From Chelydra serpentina (taxonomy: Eukaryota; Chordata; Testudines; Chelydridae), in assembly GCA_037349315.1 (NCBI GenBank), contig JBAIAC010000059.1:28180501-28244500 (forward strand): 64,000 bases of DNA, written 5' to 3'. Below are positions 22,920-34,994 of this stretch, piece by piece. Every line of letters begins with the position of its first letter. Position 1 is the stretch's first letter. The notes beneath the pieces were generated by a model that saw nothing but the letters and a program-made list of their open reading frames with translations, searched no databases and had not been told where the DNA came from. A program made the translations under genes and the position numbers.

Positions 22920-25600
22920 CCGCTTGGGGTCATGGAGATGAGGGGGCACAGCAAAGCCCAGGAGTCCCTGGGGCAGAACATGCCTTTCCTAGCAGGCAGT
23001 TTGACATCTGTAGATACAAATTCTCTTGCCGGGGAAACGCAGGCTGAGAAATCTTTCTTCACGGCTCTGCAGCCTCTAATCAAAGGAGCCGAGCGTCTGT
23101 CTCTTCTTTATCCCATGGGGCCTGTGCTCGTCCCTCCCCCTCGCCCCGTGGTTCATGAGAGCGGGGACAGATCCCTCGTTTGTAGCCTAAATGCAGCCTG
23201 TGTTGGAGGAGCTCCTTTTAGCACTTCAGTGCCTCGTGAGTAGCACCGTGAATATCTGGTTGCCTCCTCCTCAGCTTTCATGTCTAGCACAGGCTTGGGG
23301 GGAGGGGGCTGGACTGGTGGAATAAAGAACCGCAGCCTCATGTGAAGCAGGAGCAGAGAGGGAGGGCTCAGTACAGAATGATGCTGGTAGCTGTGCGGGA
23401 GCCGGGTTGGTGTTGGAGAAGGGACGCAATGTCTAGGTCCTGCACCCCAGAGAGGGCCGCAGTGGCTGTCTCCCTCCAGGATGCAGGAAATCCCAGCCAG
23501 ACCCTGTCGTCCTCATGAGACGAGGCAGGGAGACAGCTGAGAGCTCTGACCGGAGTCTTTGAGGGCAACAGCTCCAGGGGGAAGCACTTGCCATGGCTTC
23601 CTGAAGGCGTTGGATCAAGGGGCAGAGATGGCACCTGCGGCTGGTATGGTATCCAGGCATCTGACTCCTTAGGCTCCTCTGAGAATCCCAGCTCCGAAAG
23701 CATCGCCTTGTGAGCCCTGAGGTATCCCGCCCCAAGGGCCCCTTGGATCCCGTGCTCGTCTCTTCCCCCAGCCCCCACGGGGCTGATCCTCTCCTGCAAG
23801 AGTGCGAGTAGTGGGGCTATGGCAGATCCTTCGCCAGCCCATCCGTGAGCACAGCGGGCGTCAAAGGGGACATCAGATCCAGTTCTGCTCATACTAGAGA
23901 GAGACTTCAAGCCCCAGCTCCTGGAGTCAGGTGCACGCATACGAATCTCAGTCCCCAATGTGAGCCCTTGAAAATGTGACCCCCCCCAATGGCACCAAAC
24001 CCAGAATGCCACTAAGGAGCGTCCCCCACCCCTACCTTCTTCTGTTTAAAGCTCAAATGGTTTTTAAGCCCATCTCATTATTTTTGTGGGCCCGGCTCAT
24101 GAGTTCTGAAGCCTCAGGCAATGCTGGCTCGGCACCAGGCTTTTGTTGGCCAACCCCATCAACAATACAAATGCGTCTGCCCCTGACAATCCATGTCCCT
24201 TGCCCACCTCTGGTTAGATACCTTTAGTGTCCACCAGTTGGCGCTATGACATACTGGCTGAGACAGTTTCTGTGTCACCGTGCTGAGAGCCTCTGGGGGA
24301 TAACCCTCCAATATGGGGTTGATTAGCTCTGTTGCTTCTAACTGGGCTGGATGCACTACCCAGCTCCCAGGAGGCTAGAGTGGGCTCTATAGCTGCATTA
24401 GCAAAACCTAAGGGGGCCAGAGAGATTGTGAAAGCAGCCGCTGTTCTCCACTAGCCCCCCTCTGGAGATGGGAGCTCCCCCCCCACCCCCAGCAGGGGTG
24501 TGAAACCCCTCTCAGGGCAGGGGTTTCAGTGCCACAGGGGAAGCCAGGGACTGAAGGGCCATGCTTGCGGCTCTCCCTGTCCCCACTGTACCCCATTAAC
24601 CAGCGGCGTCCGCTGCAGCCGTTCCTTGGGCTCCAGTCAAGCCATCAGCCTTTGTTACACTGTGTTCCGTCAGCTCTGCCAGCAACAGGGCTGCACCCGG
24701 TGCCAGGGATTTAGGAGCGTGCTGCCAGCCCCACACGAGGGAGCACAGGTCTCTGCTCCCCACCAGCGGGCTGAGACTGCTGTGGGGCATGGTCAGGGAT
24801 CACCAGAAACCCCTCCGAACATCCCCTCTCTCAGGGCACAGGGCCGCCGGTGGCTCGGGCGCTCTGCTTGGTTGCTTTCTCCTCTGGGATCTGTCCCTTA
24901 GAGACAGGCTCGTGTAGTGGGATTTGGATTTGGAGCCAGGGCCAGGGTGTTCAGAGCCAGGGTGCAGGCTGGGCCCAGGACAGGGTTCAGGGGGAGGCTC
25001 GGGGCACATCAGGGAGAGGAACTCAGCCCTCCCTAGCTAAGCACATGCAGCAGTGGGGGTCCAGGCTCGGGATGGTCCAGGGCTCAAGGCACAGCAGGGA
25101 GTCAGGTTTGTGGTGAGCCCGGGCTGAGGGTGCAGAAGGTCTCAGGTTCTGAGGCCTTCAGGGAGTCTGGGCTCAGAGCCTGTCTGAGAGGGAGGCACAG
25201 AGGGAGTTGGGGCACACCCTGAAGTCCTGGCTAAGGGGAGTTGGGCCTAGGACCCTTCAGGGAGTTGGGCTCAGAGGGAGTCAGAGGCCAGGCTTCGGGC
25301 CTAGTAGGCAGTGCAGCGCTGAGAGGGGCGGTCAGCAGGGAGGCTGCTGCAAGCTGCCGCCAGGGCACAGTCCCTCTCGCTAAGCAGTGCTGTTTCCCTT
25401 TTGACAGTTCAGCCCTGCTTGTGGGCTACTCGTTTATCTCAGTGATTTACTGTTCATTACCAAACCCCATTAAAGATTCAGGCTCCCCGTGTGAGAGTAT
25501 GAAAGAGCTGTTCTTCCCCATCCCTCCCCTCCCGCCGTCTGCCTTCAACAGTGCAGCAGCACGGCCGGGGCTGCTTCTTCATACAGCCCGGGGAGCAGAG
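22920..25600. other. No recognised gene
   Basis: 24900-25300 has irregular 'agggagt(t/c)gggctcag' blocks, a decayed short tandem repeat. The remainder was not recognised. Confidence 0.35.
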
Positions 25601-25624
25601 CCTGCCTCCGAGAGTGCAAGAAAC

Positions 25625-26980
25625 GGCATCCAGCCCCGCACGCCCTGCCTGAGGTCCACACGTCCCATCCAGCTCCGCATGCCCTGCCTGAGACCCGCAC
25701 GTCCCATCCAGCCCCCCACACCCTGCCTGAGACCCACACGTCCCATCCAGCCCCCCACACCCTGCCTGAGGCCCACACATCCCATCCAGCCCCGCACGCC
25801 CTGTCTGAGGTCCACACGTCCCATCCAGCTCCGCATGCCCTGCCTGAGACCCGCACGTCCTATCCAGCCCCCCACACCCTGCCTGAGACCCACACGTCCC
25901 ATCCAGCCCCCAACACCCTGCCTGAGGCCCACACATCCCATCCAGCCCCGCACGCCCTGCCTGAGGTCCACACGTCCCATCCAGCTCCGCATGCCCTGCC
26001 TGAGGTCCACACGTCCCATCCAGCTCCGCATGCCCTGCCTGAGACCCGCACGTCCTATCCAGCCCCCCACGCCCTGCCTGAGGCCCACACGTCCCATCCA
26101 GCCCCGCACACCCTGCCTGAAGCCCACACGTCCCATCCAGCTCCGCACGCCCTGCCTGAGGCCCACACATCCCATCCAGCCCCGCACGCCCTGCCTGAGA
26201 CCCGCACGTCCCATCCAGCCCCACACGCCCTGCCTGAGCCCCACACATCCCATCCAGCTCCGCACGCCCTGCCTGAGGCCCACACATCCCATCCAGCCCC
26301 ACACGCCCTGCCTGAGGCCCACACGTCCCATCCAGCTCCGCACGCCCTGCCTGAGGCCCACACATCCCATCCAGCCCCACACGCCCTGCCTGAGACCCAC
26401 ACGTCCCATCCAGTCCCGCACACCCTGCCTGAGCCCCACACATCCCATCCAGCCCCGCACGCCCTGCCTGAGACCCGCACGTCCCATCCAGCCCCCCACG
26501 CCCTGCCTGTGGCCCACACATCCCATCCAGCCCCACACGCCCTGCCTGAGGCCCACACGTCCCATCCAGTCCCGCACACCCTGCCTGAGCCCCACACATC
26601 CCATCCAGCCCCGCACGCCCTGCCTGAGGCCCACACGTCCCATCCAGCCCTGCCCGAGGCCCACACATCCCATCCAGCCCTGCCCGAGGCCCACACATCC
26701 CATCCAGCCCCGCATGCCCTGCCTGAGACCCGCACGTCCCATCCAGCCCCCCACGCCCTGCCTGAGGCCCACACATCCCATCCAGCCCTGCATGCCCTGC
26801 CTCAGGCCCGCAGGCCCCATCCAGCCCGCAGGCTCTGCCCAAAGCCCGCACGCCCTGCCTCAGGGCCACATGCCCCATCCAGTCCCCTGGCTCTACCCAA
26901 GGCCTGCAGGCCCCATCCAGCCCCGTAGGCTCTGCCCAAGGCCCGCATGCCCTGCCTGAGGCCCACATGCCCCATCTAGC
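25625..26980. repeat. 39-bp minisatellite, about 35 copies
   Basis: The unit is ccctgcctgaggcccacaca followed by tcccatccagccccgcacg, 39 bp. Because 39 is a multiple of three, a repeating 13-residue pattern (for example PCLRPTHPIQPRT) runs through a 572-codon frame, and other frames on both strands stay open too. Copies differ mainly at CpG/TpG positions. There is no splice-site, start-context or family evidence for coding. Confidence 0.95.
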
Positions 26981-27601
26981 TTGGTCTCAGGCTTACAGCC
27001 GTGTTTGCAGAATATACAGTCTTGGCCCGCAAAGCCAGACCAATTAGAGAGAGGGAAGGAGGAGAGGGATAGGAAAGAAGGAATAAGGTGGGGGAAGGAA
27101 AAGGGCTCATGGAGGGAAACAAAGTCTCATCCCACATGTGGTTTGGGATTCAGCCGGAGCTGGTGGAGGTGGCGCTGTATTCTGGCTCGCTCTGGTCAGG
27201 ATCAGGATGATGAAGGCCCAGGAGACAGCGGAGGTGGCAGTCAGGAGGGCGTAGCTTGCTCCTGTTAGGCAATTTCCCCCTCAAACTCTCAGTCGCAGGG
27301 AGCGATGGATGGAGTGATCCATCCCTTCATTATTTTGTCCACCACTTAGGCCTCGTTTCCAACACACTAGTGTCACTTCATTGATTTCTGGTTCCACACT
27401 TTTCTTGTTTACCAGGCATGATCATCTCACAGTCCTTGTTATGGCAGGGGGCCGCTTTGGACTCCGTCTGTCTGTCTTTCGCCCCTTGCACCATTTCCTG
27501 TCCATGTTTGTGGTTACAGGTTATGGTGATATTTTATGAATTTTCACTCGCTTTTTACAGTGGAGCTCGTAATTAGGATAAATGTCTAAGCCCAACTGTC
27601 A
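26981..27601. mobile_element. Unclassified 621-bp insertion inside the minisatellite
   Basis: The 11-bp string ccccatctagc occurs at 26970-26980 and again at 27602-27612. Beyond the second copy a decayed 39-bp unit resumes (cccacacaccctgaccaatg). Both copies share the variant catctagc where the array consensus is catccagc, which favours a duplicated target over chance. The inserted DNA holds purine-rich sequence and ends in T-rich sequence; I do not recognise its family. Confidence 0.45.
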
Positions 27602-27614
27602 CCCCATCTAGCCC

Positions 27615-28085
27615 CACACACCCTGACCAATGCCCACATGTCTTCATCCAACCCCTTCAGCCCGATCAATCTGAAGCCATACCCGTTCCCTCTCAGACCG
27701 CATCGTGTACAACTGGCCCGTTACAGCCTGTCTGGCATCACCCGGTGGCCCCCACCCTCAGCATTCCCTGCTCAGAGTGCCATCCCTCCACACACCCCTG
27801 CCAAATCCTCTCAGGCCCACACTCCAGGTCCCCTCCTCCAGACACATTGCCTCTTCTAAACTTGATCTCAGTTATTCAGCTCTGATCAAGCAGATTGCGT
27901 TCGCTTTAGTTCTTATACCAGAACTGCCCCTGGGTCCACACCGAATGAGATGTTTTACCTGCACTCCCTTGGGATGTGTGAGCATTACTGGATTGGCAAT
28001 AATACTTGATGCTGCTAGAGACCATCCACTCCCAAAGATAGCTTTGCAAAGGTTAGTGGATCTCAGTGGCTGTTTGCCATCCAGA
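27615..28085. other. Minisatellite remnant and unrecognised intron
   Basis: 27602-27660 is a degenerate copy of the 39-bp unit. The rest is unique-looking. Confidence 0.4.
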
Positions 28086-28087
28086 TT

Positions 28088-28269
28088 ATAGAATCATAGA
28101 ATATCAGGGTTGGAAGGGACCTTAGGAGGTCATCTAGTCCAACCCCCTGCTCAAAGCAGGACCAACCCCCAATTTTTGCCCCAGGTCCCTAAATGGCCCC
28201 CTCAAGGATTGAACTCACAACCCTGGGTTTAGCAGGCCAATGGCTCAAGCCACTGAGCTATCCCTCCCC
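28088..28269 (-). repeat. tRNA-derived SINE with CR1 tail, copy 2
   Basis: Same order as the copy at 15896-16074: the reversed CR1 tail (agaatcatagaatatcaggg) first, the B box (ggattgaactc reversed) and the A box (ccactgagcta reversed) last. Divergence from the other copies is low. Confidence 0.92.
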
Positions 28270-28796
28270 TTGTCACTAGATCATCTGCAGTCAGGAGGCT
28301 GTTGTCCTTTACGTGGGTATGACTTCTCCCATCTCCTGCCTCTGTCCAGAAGAGAGGAGGAGAGAAAGGATGAGATTAAACAGGACAGAAGGAGAAAGAA
28401 GCACCCAGAACATGATGGAAGGGGAGTGGGAGGTTGCTCTTCTGCAGAGGGTTATTAATAAAAGCAGCGTCTGTGGTCTAGGAATAGCTCCTGTGTTGTG
28501 GTGACACAGCGACGGAGTCATTAGTGTAATTTGCTGAGGTCCCGAGAGGCTGCCCCCTCGGGCCAGCACTGGAGACGTGGTGACACATTGGCTCAGGGAG
28601 ATCAGCACATACTACAGGAAGCTCCGGGGAGAAGGCGGACAAGCCGTGGGCAGCTCTCCGTGTGTCACGGCCAATCAGCTCTTGGGTCTCGGCATGCCGG
28701 GAGGGGTGAGAATGAGATAACGTTGGGAGGGTGACAGCCAGCTCCCAGCGGAAGAGTATTTACAAAGAGAAACATGACAGCAGTTAACAGTGAATG

Positions 28797-29012
28797 CGAT
28801 TCCGCCACCCAGCCGTACGGGCCCAGTGCTGCTCCCGCCACCCAGCCGTACGGGCCCAGCGCTGCCCCAGCACCGCTTCCGCCACCCAGCTGTACGGGCC
28901 CAGTGCTGCTCCCGCCACCCAGCCGTACGGACCCAGGCTGCCCCAGCGCTGCTCCCGCCACCCAGCCGTACGGGCCCAGTGCTGCTCCCGCCACCCAGCC
29001 GTACAGCCCCAT
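28797..29012. repeat. 33-bp minisatellite, about 6 copies
   Basis: The unit cacccagccgtacgggccca, then gtgctgctcccgc repeats with a 33-bp period (starts 28806 and 28839), with one or two longer variant units. 33 is also a multiple of three, so open frames persist. Confidence 0.9.
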
Positions 29013-29014
29013 TC

Positions 29015-30255
29015 CACGTGAGGCATCCTTACAGGGAAGGCAGGCAGGACTGGGAGCCCAGGTCCTCCTGCGCCGGGTTGGAGGCTGGCAGCTGACCCAC
29101 AGATGTGCTGGAGGCGGGGGGAGTTCCCTGTACCCTGCCTGTAGCTGCAGGAGCTGATGGAAGGGAGAGATCTGGCACAGGCGCCCACTGGAAGTGGGAC
29201 AGAGATGTGCGCTAATTGGCAGCCAGGAGTGACGAGAGCAAGAGATGCATCATTAATCAGACAAAGAGCTGTAGCCTCCCCATGGGCCCCTGGAGCCTTT
29301 GGCAGCTCCCACAGTCTCAACAGCAACTAGCCAGGTAGGTTAGTGTTCCCGCCATGGTGGCAGGGCTGGCCCCGCCGAGGACAGCGCCTGGTCCCTGGTG
29401 CATGGGGAATGAGCCCGTCTGGTATCGGGCGGTGCTACAGGGTGGGTGAATGATCGGATAGGGAGCGTGGAGGGGCCCCACGGAGAGTGGGAGCTGTTGC
29501 CTGTGCTGTAGGAGGGCCATGCTGCACCAAGTGATCTCAGTTGCCTAGGCGGGTGTGAAGCCCTCAGAGCAGCCATCCAGGCAGGGGCCGGGACCCTGCC
29601 AGGTCCCCAGGAACAGCTGTTTGTTTCATGGGGGCACCGTCAGCGACCCCACTGCTGCATTCGCTTAGCTTGGCGAGTGCTGAACACGGCCCATGCGGTG
29701 GCTTCCCAGTGGGGAGCAGAGTTCTGGAGAGCAGCAGCTGGTAGAACTAGTGCCCTGCTTTCTCCCGTCCTCCGCGGGTTGAAGGCCAGAAGCATTTGGA
29801 AATCGTCCCACCACCCTCTCCCTGGGTCTCCAAGCACGGTGCGGGTGGCAGGCATAGCTGGAGGCAGACTCGCTGGAGCAGTGCTGGGAGCTGGGGCTGG
29901 ATGGTCTCTGCTGAACCAGCAGGTGCAGAAGCTGCGGGTGAGGGCAGACAGCCTGGTGGCCAGATGTTGTGTTCACTGATAGACAGCCGCTGAGCTGTGC
30001 TCAGACACGTCCTTACTGTATCTGTAGCCTCTGTATGTGCTGGTCTCTAGGACAAATATGATTGCCCAAGCGTCTGAGGCCTCGCACTGTTGGAGACTTT
30101 AAACTAGCAGGAAACACAGTGATCCAGCGCTTTCCACCCTGCCAGTCCTATCCCCAAAGGGCTGACAGTGCTTGGCATGGCTGCCCAGCCTTCCCTGCTG
30201 GAACTGGGCTTGGCAGTGCCTCTACTTCCTAAAGTGACAGGTTCAAGCCCCGCCG
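29015..30255. other. No recognised feature
   Basis: GC-rich unique-looking intron. Confidence 0.35.
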
Positions 30256-30259
30256 GGGG

Positions 30260-30774
30260 TGTGACGGAATGGGACTGTTCTTAATGGTTCCTCTGAATAC
30301 TGTGTGTGCCTCAGTTTCCCCAATGCATTTCTTAAGTCTCTAGGTGGTGGGAATAAGGGGTGATTGTTGCAGAGCCGGAGAGGGCCAGTGTGATGACAGA
30401 GAATGGCCGACACCCTGTCTCCTGGCAACTAATAGCCTGGGCCCCTTCTCTGAAAAGGTGCGAGCTGAAGGTGTTAAAGAACAAAGGCATCAGGTGACCT
30501 GCTGGCCCGGGAAGGAGACAAAGGCAAAGGAGGGGCTGGAGAGGTCTCAGTTTGGAGCTGGATGGGTACGTGGGGGGAGGCGCAGACAGAGTCTGGCCTC
30601 CCTGCCCCCCAAGATGAATCTGATAGAGGGGTACTGTTTCCTGTACCTACAAGCTCTGTTTTAGACCATGTTCCTGTCGTCTAATAAACCTTCTGTTTTA
30701 CCGGCTGGCTGAGAGTCACAGTGAATCGCAGGAAGTGGGGGTGTAGGGCTCTGACTCCCCCATACTCCGTGACA
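30260..30774 (+). mobile_element. Solo LTR of an endogenous retrovirus-like element, copy 1
   Basis: 515 bp starting TGTGACGGA and ending CCGTGACA; the termini form the short inverted repeat TGTGACGGA/TGTCACGGA typical of LTR ends (TG...CA). It is flanked by an identical 5-bp duplication, ggggg (30255-30259 and 30775-30779), and contains ctaataaaccttctg, a poly(A)-signal-like region near its 3' end. There is no internal retroviral sequence, so it is a solo LTR left by recombination. Orientation follows the aataaa. Confidence 0.85.
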
Positions 30775-30779
30775 GGGGG

Positions 30780-31000
30780 TAATGCAGCTTTTCACTGGTA
30801 GATGAACTAATGACACCTAAGGTTGCTTCTGCTCTGCACTGAAGAGCCCATGGCCTGATTTTGCAAGAGTTGAGCCCCACCCCGGTACCCTTGGAGAAAG
30901 CCTCTCTCTCTCCGACCCCTGTTCAAGGAGTGCTCTCTAGCTGTAGGATCTGAGCATCTCATGACTTTCGCTAGATTGATCCTCCCTTGGGAGGCAGGGC
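30780..31000. other. No recognised feature
   Basis: Short unrecognised gap between the LTR and a MIR-like copy. Confidence 0.3.
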
Positions 31001-31004
31001 CGTG

Positions 31005-31150
31005 CTATCATCCTCATTTCACGACTGGGAAACTGAGGCACAGAGAGGGGCAGTGACTTGCCTACGGTCACGCAGGCAGCCTACAGCAGGGCAGGGAACT
31101 GACCCCAGGTCTCTTAAAGAAAAGACTGGTGCTCTAACCATTGGGCCAGC
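31005..31150 (-). repeat. MIR-like element, reverse orientation
   Basis: 'actgggaaactgaggcacag', 'cagtgacttgcctacggtca' and 'ggtgctctaaccattgggcc' are the MIR core and tRNA-like head in reverse. Confidence 0.65.
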
Positions 31151-31639
31151 CTTCCTCTCCTGTGCGGAGGAGGGTGTATACACCAGCGCTGTTGGTGTCG
31201 TTATTGTAAACCATCCGGGTCTGGTGTCTCCGTGGGCTTTGGGCCAGGTTCTTTGTGGCGACTCTGTAGCCACGTAAAGCAGAAGAGCAGTGTTTATTGT
31301 CAGCGCCGCCCCACAAGACCCAGTCCCAGGCCTCTGCTTCTTGATGCTCTGCATCCCGCTCCACAGAGCGAGGCAACCCTGCTGTGCTGGCGAGGCTGCA
31401 GGAGAAGGAAGCAGGTGAAAGCCCAGGGGATGTCTGTTGTGCTACATCATAGCAGAGGGCACAGTTCGGGTGATCACAATTATGCTCTGGCACATGAGGG
31501 CTGATAACCCTTAACTTGTCATTGGGATGCAGGGGCAGCCCCGGTCACTGCCACAGCTGCCCCGAGACAGAGAAACAGCTGATCCCTGGGTGAATTTCAT
31601 TAAACTATTTGCCTCAATAAGAAGGGCGGCTGGTGAATG

Positions 31640-31985
31640 AATGATCAGTTATTATTTAATATTTATATTGCAGTAGAGCCTAGAACCTGGGGTGGGGGGA
31701 GCTTGTTTGCCAGGCATTGTACAAACCCAGCATTATGATTGTGGTGCCAAGCAGCCCCTAGCAAGATGGGGGCCTTGCTGTGTTAGGTGCTGTACAAACA
31801 CCTGGTGAAAGACAGTCCCTACCCCTCCGAGCCTAAAGTCTCAATAGGAAAAAAAAGGGGGGATAGAGAAACTGAAGCACAGTGACTCATCCGTGGTCAC
31901 ACAGCAGGTCCGGGGCAGAGCTGGAAATGGAATTCAGCTCTCCTGGCTCCCAGCCCAGTGCCCTGTCAGCCAGGCCAGGGTGGCA
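31640..31985 (-). repeat. MIR/CORE-SINE-like element with 3' section, reverse orientation
   Basis: The order in reverse is an AT-rich tail (gttattatttaatatttata), the 3' section (gtgttaggtgctgtacaaac) and the MIR core (gaaactgaagcacagtgact), then 'ctcctggctcccagcccagt'. This is one of the most complete copies. Confidence 0.65.
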
Positions 31986-32156
31986 ACTGGCAGATCCGGC
32001 CCATGGGCCTCTGAATGCCTTCACCCCCTAGCCGCCCTGCAGATCTGCTCTACAACATGGGGTCCTGCGCGTGATGTAACCTCGCACACCCCGTCCGCGT
32101 GTGGTCACGCCGCGTGAAGGACGCCGGTGTGTAGAGCACACATCTCTGTGTGTGGC

Positions 32157-32615
32157 TGTGACGGAGTAGGCAGCGGGGTGGATTTGACCTGGGAGTGTTG
32201 CTGGGGATGTTCACTGGGACTGGCTGTATTGGGGATGGGAGACTTCCCCTGAAGTTACCTGAGGCTGTAACATGCGCCAGGAGAGGGGTTGGGAGAGCTA
32301 ACACCTTTGCCTGGGAAAATGGACAAAGGCTAGAGGAGGAGTCAGCGGGATGGGGAGAGAGCCTGCTAAAGGGTTGGTCTTGTTGGTTGCAGTTTGGAGC
32401 TGGGTGGTGAAACGCAGGGAGCCCCAAGGCTGGGGTCTAAGCTCCCTGGCCCCCACAAGGGCCCGACTGAGGGATCCTGTTTGTACTTACAAGCTCTGTT
32501 TGGACTGTGTTCCTGGCGTCCCTAATAAACCTTCTGTTCTACTGGCTGGCTGAGAGTCACGGTGAATCGCAGGAAGTGGGGGTGCAGGGCTCTGACTCCC
32601 CCACACTCCATGACA
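32157..32615 (+). mobile_element. Solo LTR of the same type, copy 2
   Basis: 459 bp starting TGTGACGGAGTAGG and ending CTCCATGACA, flanked by an identical 5-bp duplication, gtggc (32152-32156 and 32616-32620). The 3' third is very similar to the LTR at 30260, including ctaataaaccttctgt, 'ggctggctgagagtcac' and 'gaatcgcaggaagtgggggt', whereas the 5' halves differ. No internal genes remain. Confidence 0.87.
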
Positions 32616-32619
32616 GTGG

Positions 32620-33530
32620 CCCGCAAAGGTGCCCCACGCAACTGCATCCAGCCCATGGCAGGGGAAAGGTTGGACCTCCCTGCACATGGCTGCCCATAGG
32701 AAGAGCCTGACCCTGCTGCACAGCTCTGACGTGGACAAGCGAGTTCCGCAAGCTGTTTCCAAGCTGTGTAAAGCAGGAGTGTTTCCTTCCACCCCAATCA
32801 TGTTCATTCCCCCTCGGTTTCACGGCCTGCCCGTCCGATGGGAGACGGTGCATGGGACCTTCTCACTGGGGTGCAGAGCCCTCTCCCGCCCTTCTCCTTC
32901 CTCATCTAAATAGCCCTAGGGAATCTGTCCTGCCTGGCTGGTGTGAGGGCTTTGCCCCAGCCCTGCTGCCAGCTTCCGCACCCCCCCCCCCCCCCAGCAT
33001 AGGGGGCATGGCCAGAGTGCAGGGCTGTTCTCTGCCTCCCAGCGGCCCTCCTACATTGAAGCAGCCTTGAGGTTGCTGTAATTTGCACTGGCAAGGGGCC
33101 AGCAGGGTCCTTGCACAGCCCCAGAATACAGGCAGCCAGATTCTCAGCGGGGGCACATTGCCATAGCTCCATGGACGCCAGTGGAGCTACACCAGTTTAC
33201 GCCAGCTGAGGATCTTGGCCCAGCACAAAAGTGGCTTAAAGCCATATTACATCCCCCCCCCCAGCCCTGTCCCACTAAGCCTCTGACCCTTAGCATTGGT
33301 GCTGTCTGTTCCTGTGAACCCCTCCTTGTGCCTGCACTCCCTCTCCCTGCCAGTCTCCCGCCCTCCCCTCTTCCTGCTTCTTATGCCCTGGCCTCACCTT
33401 AACACTGGGCCTAGCACATTATTTGCTCCCCTACCCCCAACCGCCGCTGTGCCTTCAGCAGCCGGCTTTACTGAGCTGTCTGTCCTGAGGGGTTATAACT
33501 AATATCAGGGTGTGAGGAGTTTAAATCATT
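32620..33530. other. Mostly unrecognised intron with one homopolymer
   Basis: A run of about 16 C lies at about 32980-32996. The phrase 'gccagtggagctacaccagt' (33178-33200) belongs to the old unclassified repeat also seen near 14600. Confidence 0.4.
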
Positions 33531-33534
33531 CCTT

Positions 33535-33775
33535 CCCAGGGGCCTTTCTTTGCACTTGTCTAGCAGGAATTTGGCCAGCCATGTTGTTGTCCAATTACAT
33601 TGTTCTGTTCATTCCCTTTGGATGGTCGTGCTGCCCTCCAAAGTCTGCTAACCGAAAGCATTCTGTGCCATCAGCAAGATTGGCTGCCTTAATATTCAAC
33701 TCCCGTTCCAGATCATTAATAAACCTCCTGGACACCAGTCCTGGTCCATGGGGCACCCTGCTCTGAATTCCTGCT
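33535..33775 (-). repeat. CR1 ORF2 fragment, antisense
   Basis: The phrases 'ttccagatcattaataaacc' and 'ggacaccagtcctggtccat' resemble the antisense of the CR1 reverse-transcriptase region. The copy is short and decayed. Confidence 0.55.
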
Positions 33776-33979
33776 TGCTATAGTGGCATTGTGTGTGTGA
33801 TGGCAGGGTAATGCCATGCCCTAGGTGGGTCGTTAGCGGTGGGAATTGCACCTGGGCTCTCTCCGTCTTAAGGTGTGAGCCTCCATTGCTTGAGCTAAAC
33901 CACCTGCCTCAGTCAGCTCAGCCTGTAGTGAGCTCATCAATCTCTGTGTCACAGCCGCTACCAGAAGAGGACAAAAGTG

Positions 33980-34210
33980 CCACAATGTATGGGTCACGGT
34001 TGTGGTAGGTGCTGCACAGACACAGAGTGAGAGACCGTCCCTCTGAACAGAGGAATAGCGATGATCCCCGTTGTACAGATGGGAAGCTTAGGCACAGAGA
34101 GATTGAGTGACTTGACCGAGGTCCCACAGGGAGTCTCTGGCAGAGCTGGGAAGTGAAAGCTGATTTCCTGAGCCCTGTCGGGTGCCTTAACCACTAGACC
34201 AGCCTTCCTT
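33980..34210 (-). repeat. MIR/CORE-SINE-like element, reverse orientation
   Basis: 'gtaggtgctgcacagacaca', 'gatgggaagcttaggcacag', 'agtgacttgaccgaggtccc' and 'gccttaaccactagaccagc' give the 3' section, core and tRNA-like head in reverse. Confidence 0.65.
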
Positions 34211-34744
34211 GATGAGAACTGGCCACTTATTTTTCCTTTAGGGCCTGATCCACTGCACAGTGACGTCAATGGGTGTCTTTCCATTGATGTAACAGGCTTT
34301 GGATCGGGTCCTTATTTCTGGCCTCAGCCCTCTTTGAAGCCTTTAAACTCTCACCCCTGGGCCCCTGAGCTTCCTAGCCATCTCCTGAGTGTGAATGATA
34401 TCACCACCAGGTCCTCCCTCACTGTCTTAAACCTTTCGGAGGGTCCTGGCAGGTTACCGCTCCAGCAGCCAGGCTGGCTTGTCCTTAGCATACCACACTC
34501 AACTAGGTCCTTTAAAATAATCACCGATACTTCCTGTTATCCCTGCGTGTTATCCTTAGGCAGCGCAAAGTATATTCCTGGTGCCAGGAATTTCACCACA
34601 GACATTGATGAAAGGCCTGCAGACCAGTACTATAATAATAACCTCCCCCACCCCCCAAGTAATAAATATCTCCCCGCCAGCTGAGCGCTAGGGGTGGGCG
34701 TCTGCTAGGCCTTAGCCACACCTGTGCAGAGGACGGGACCAATC

Positions 34745-34990
34745 CGTCCCTGGAACTCAGGTTAGACACATGCAGATTTTTAACCCTGGGAGACTGGGGA
34801 CGGGTAATGAATCATGGAAACAAGTTACCTTAGGACGTGGGGCTCAAAGTCCTTAAAGCAAAATGGGGGCGTCTCTCTAGTTCATTCAGGAGCTATGAGT
34901 TTGAGGTGGGAATCGCTGGTGAAACTTTCTGGTCTCTGCAATGCAGAGGTCGAATTCGATGGTCAGAATGGTCCCCAGTGGGGGGAGGCA
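34745..34990 (+). repeat. CR1-like 3' region fragment
   Basis: 'ggtaatgaatcatggaaaca', 'cttaggacgtggggctcaaa' and 'gaattcgatggtcagaatgg' resemble a diverged CR1 3' region (compare 17985-18185). Assignment is moderate. Confidence 0.5.
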
Positions 34991-34994
34991 GTGG

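Noticed and set aside
24229..24244. CTCF-like ccaccagttggcgct
   Set aside because: Has T for the purine in the AGRKGG core; too weak to list as a site.
25241..26959. 572-codon open frame
   Set aside because: Nearly all of it is a 39-bp minisatellite; a stop-free unit divisible by three keeps several frames open on both strands. No family match or splice evidence.
30260..32615. Intact endogenous provirus between the two LTRs
   Set aside because: The LTRs have different target duplications, and the sequence between them is MIR-like repeats and unique DNA with no retroviral genes.
32980..32996. Homopolymer C run as a feature
   Set aside because: Length of such runs is unreliable in assemblies; noted only as simple repeat.
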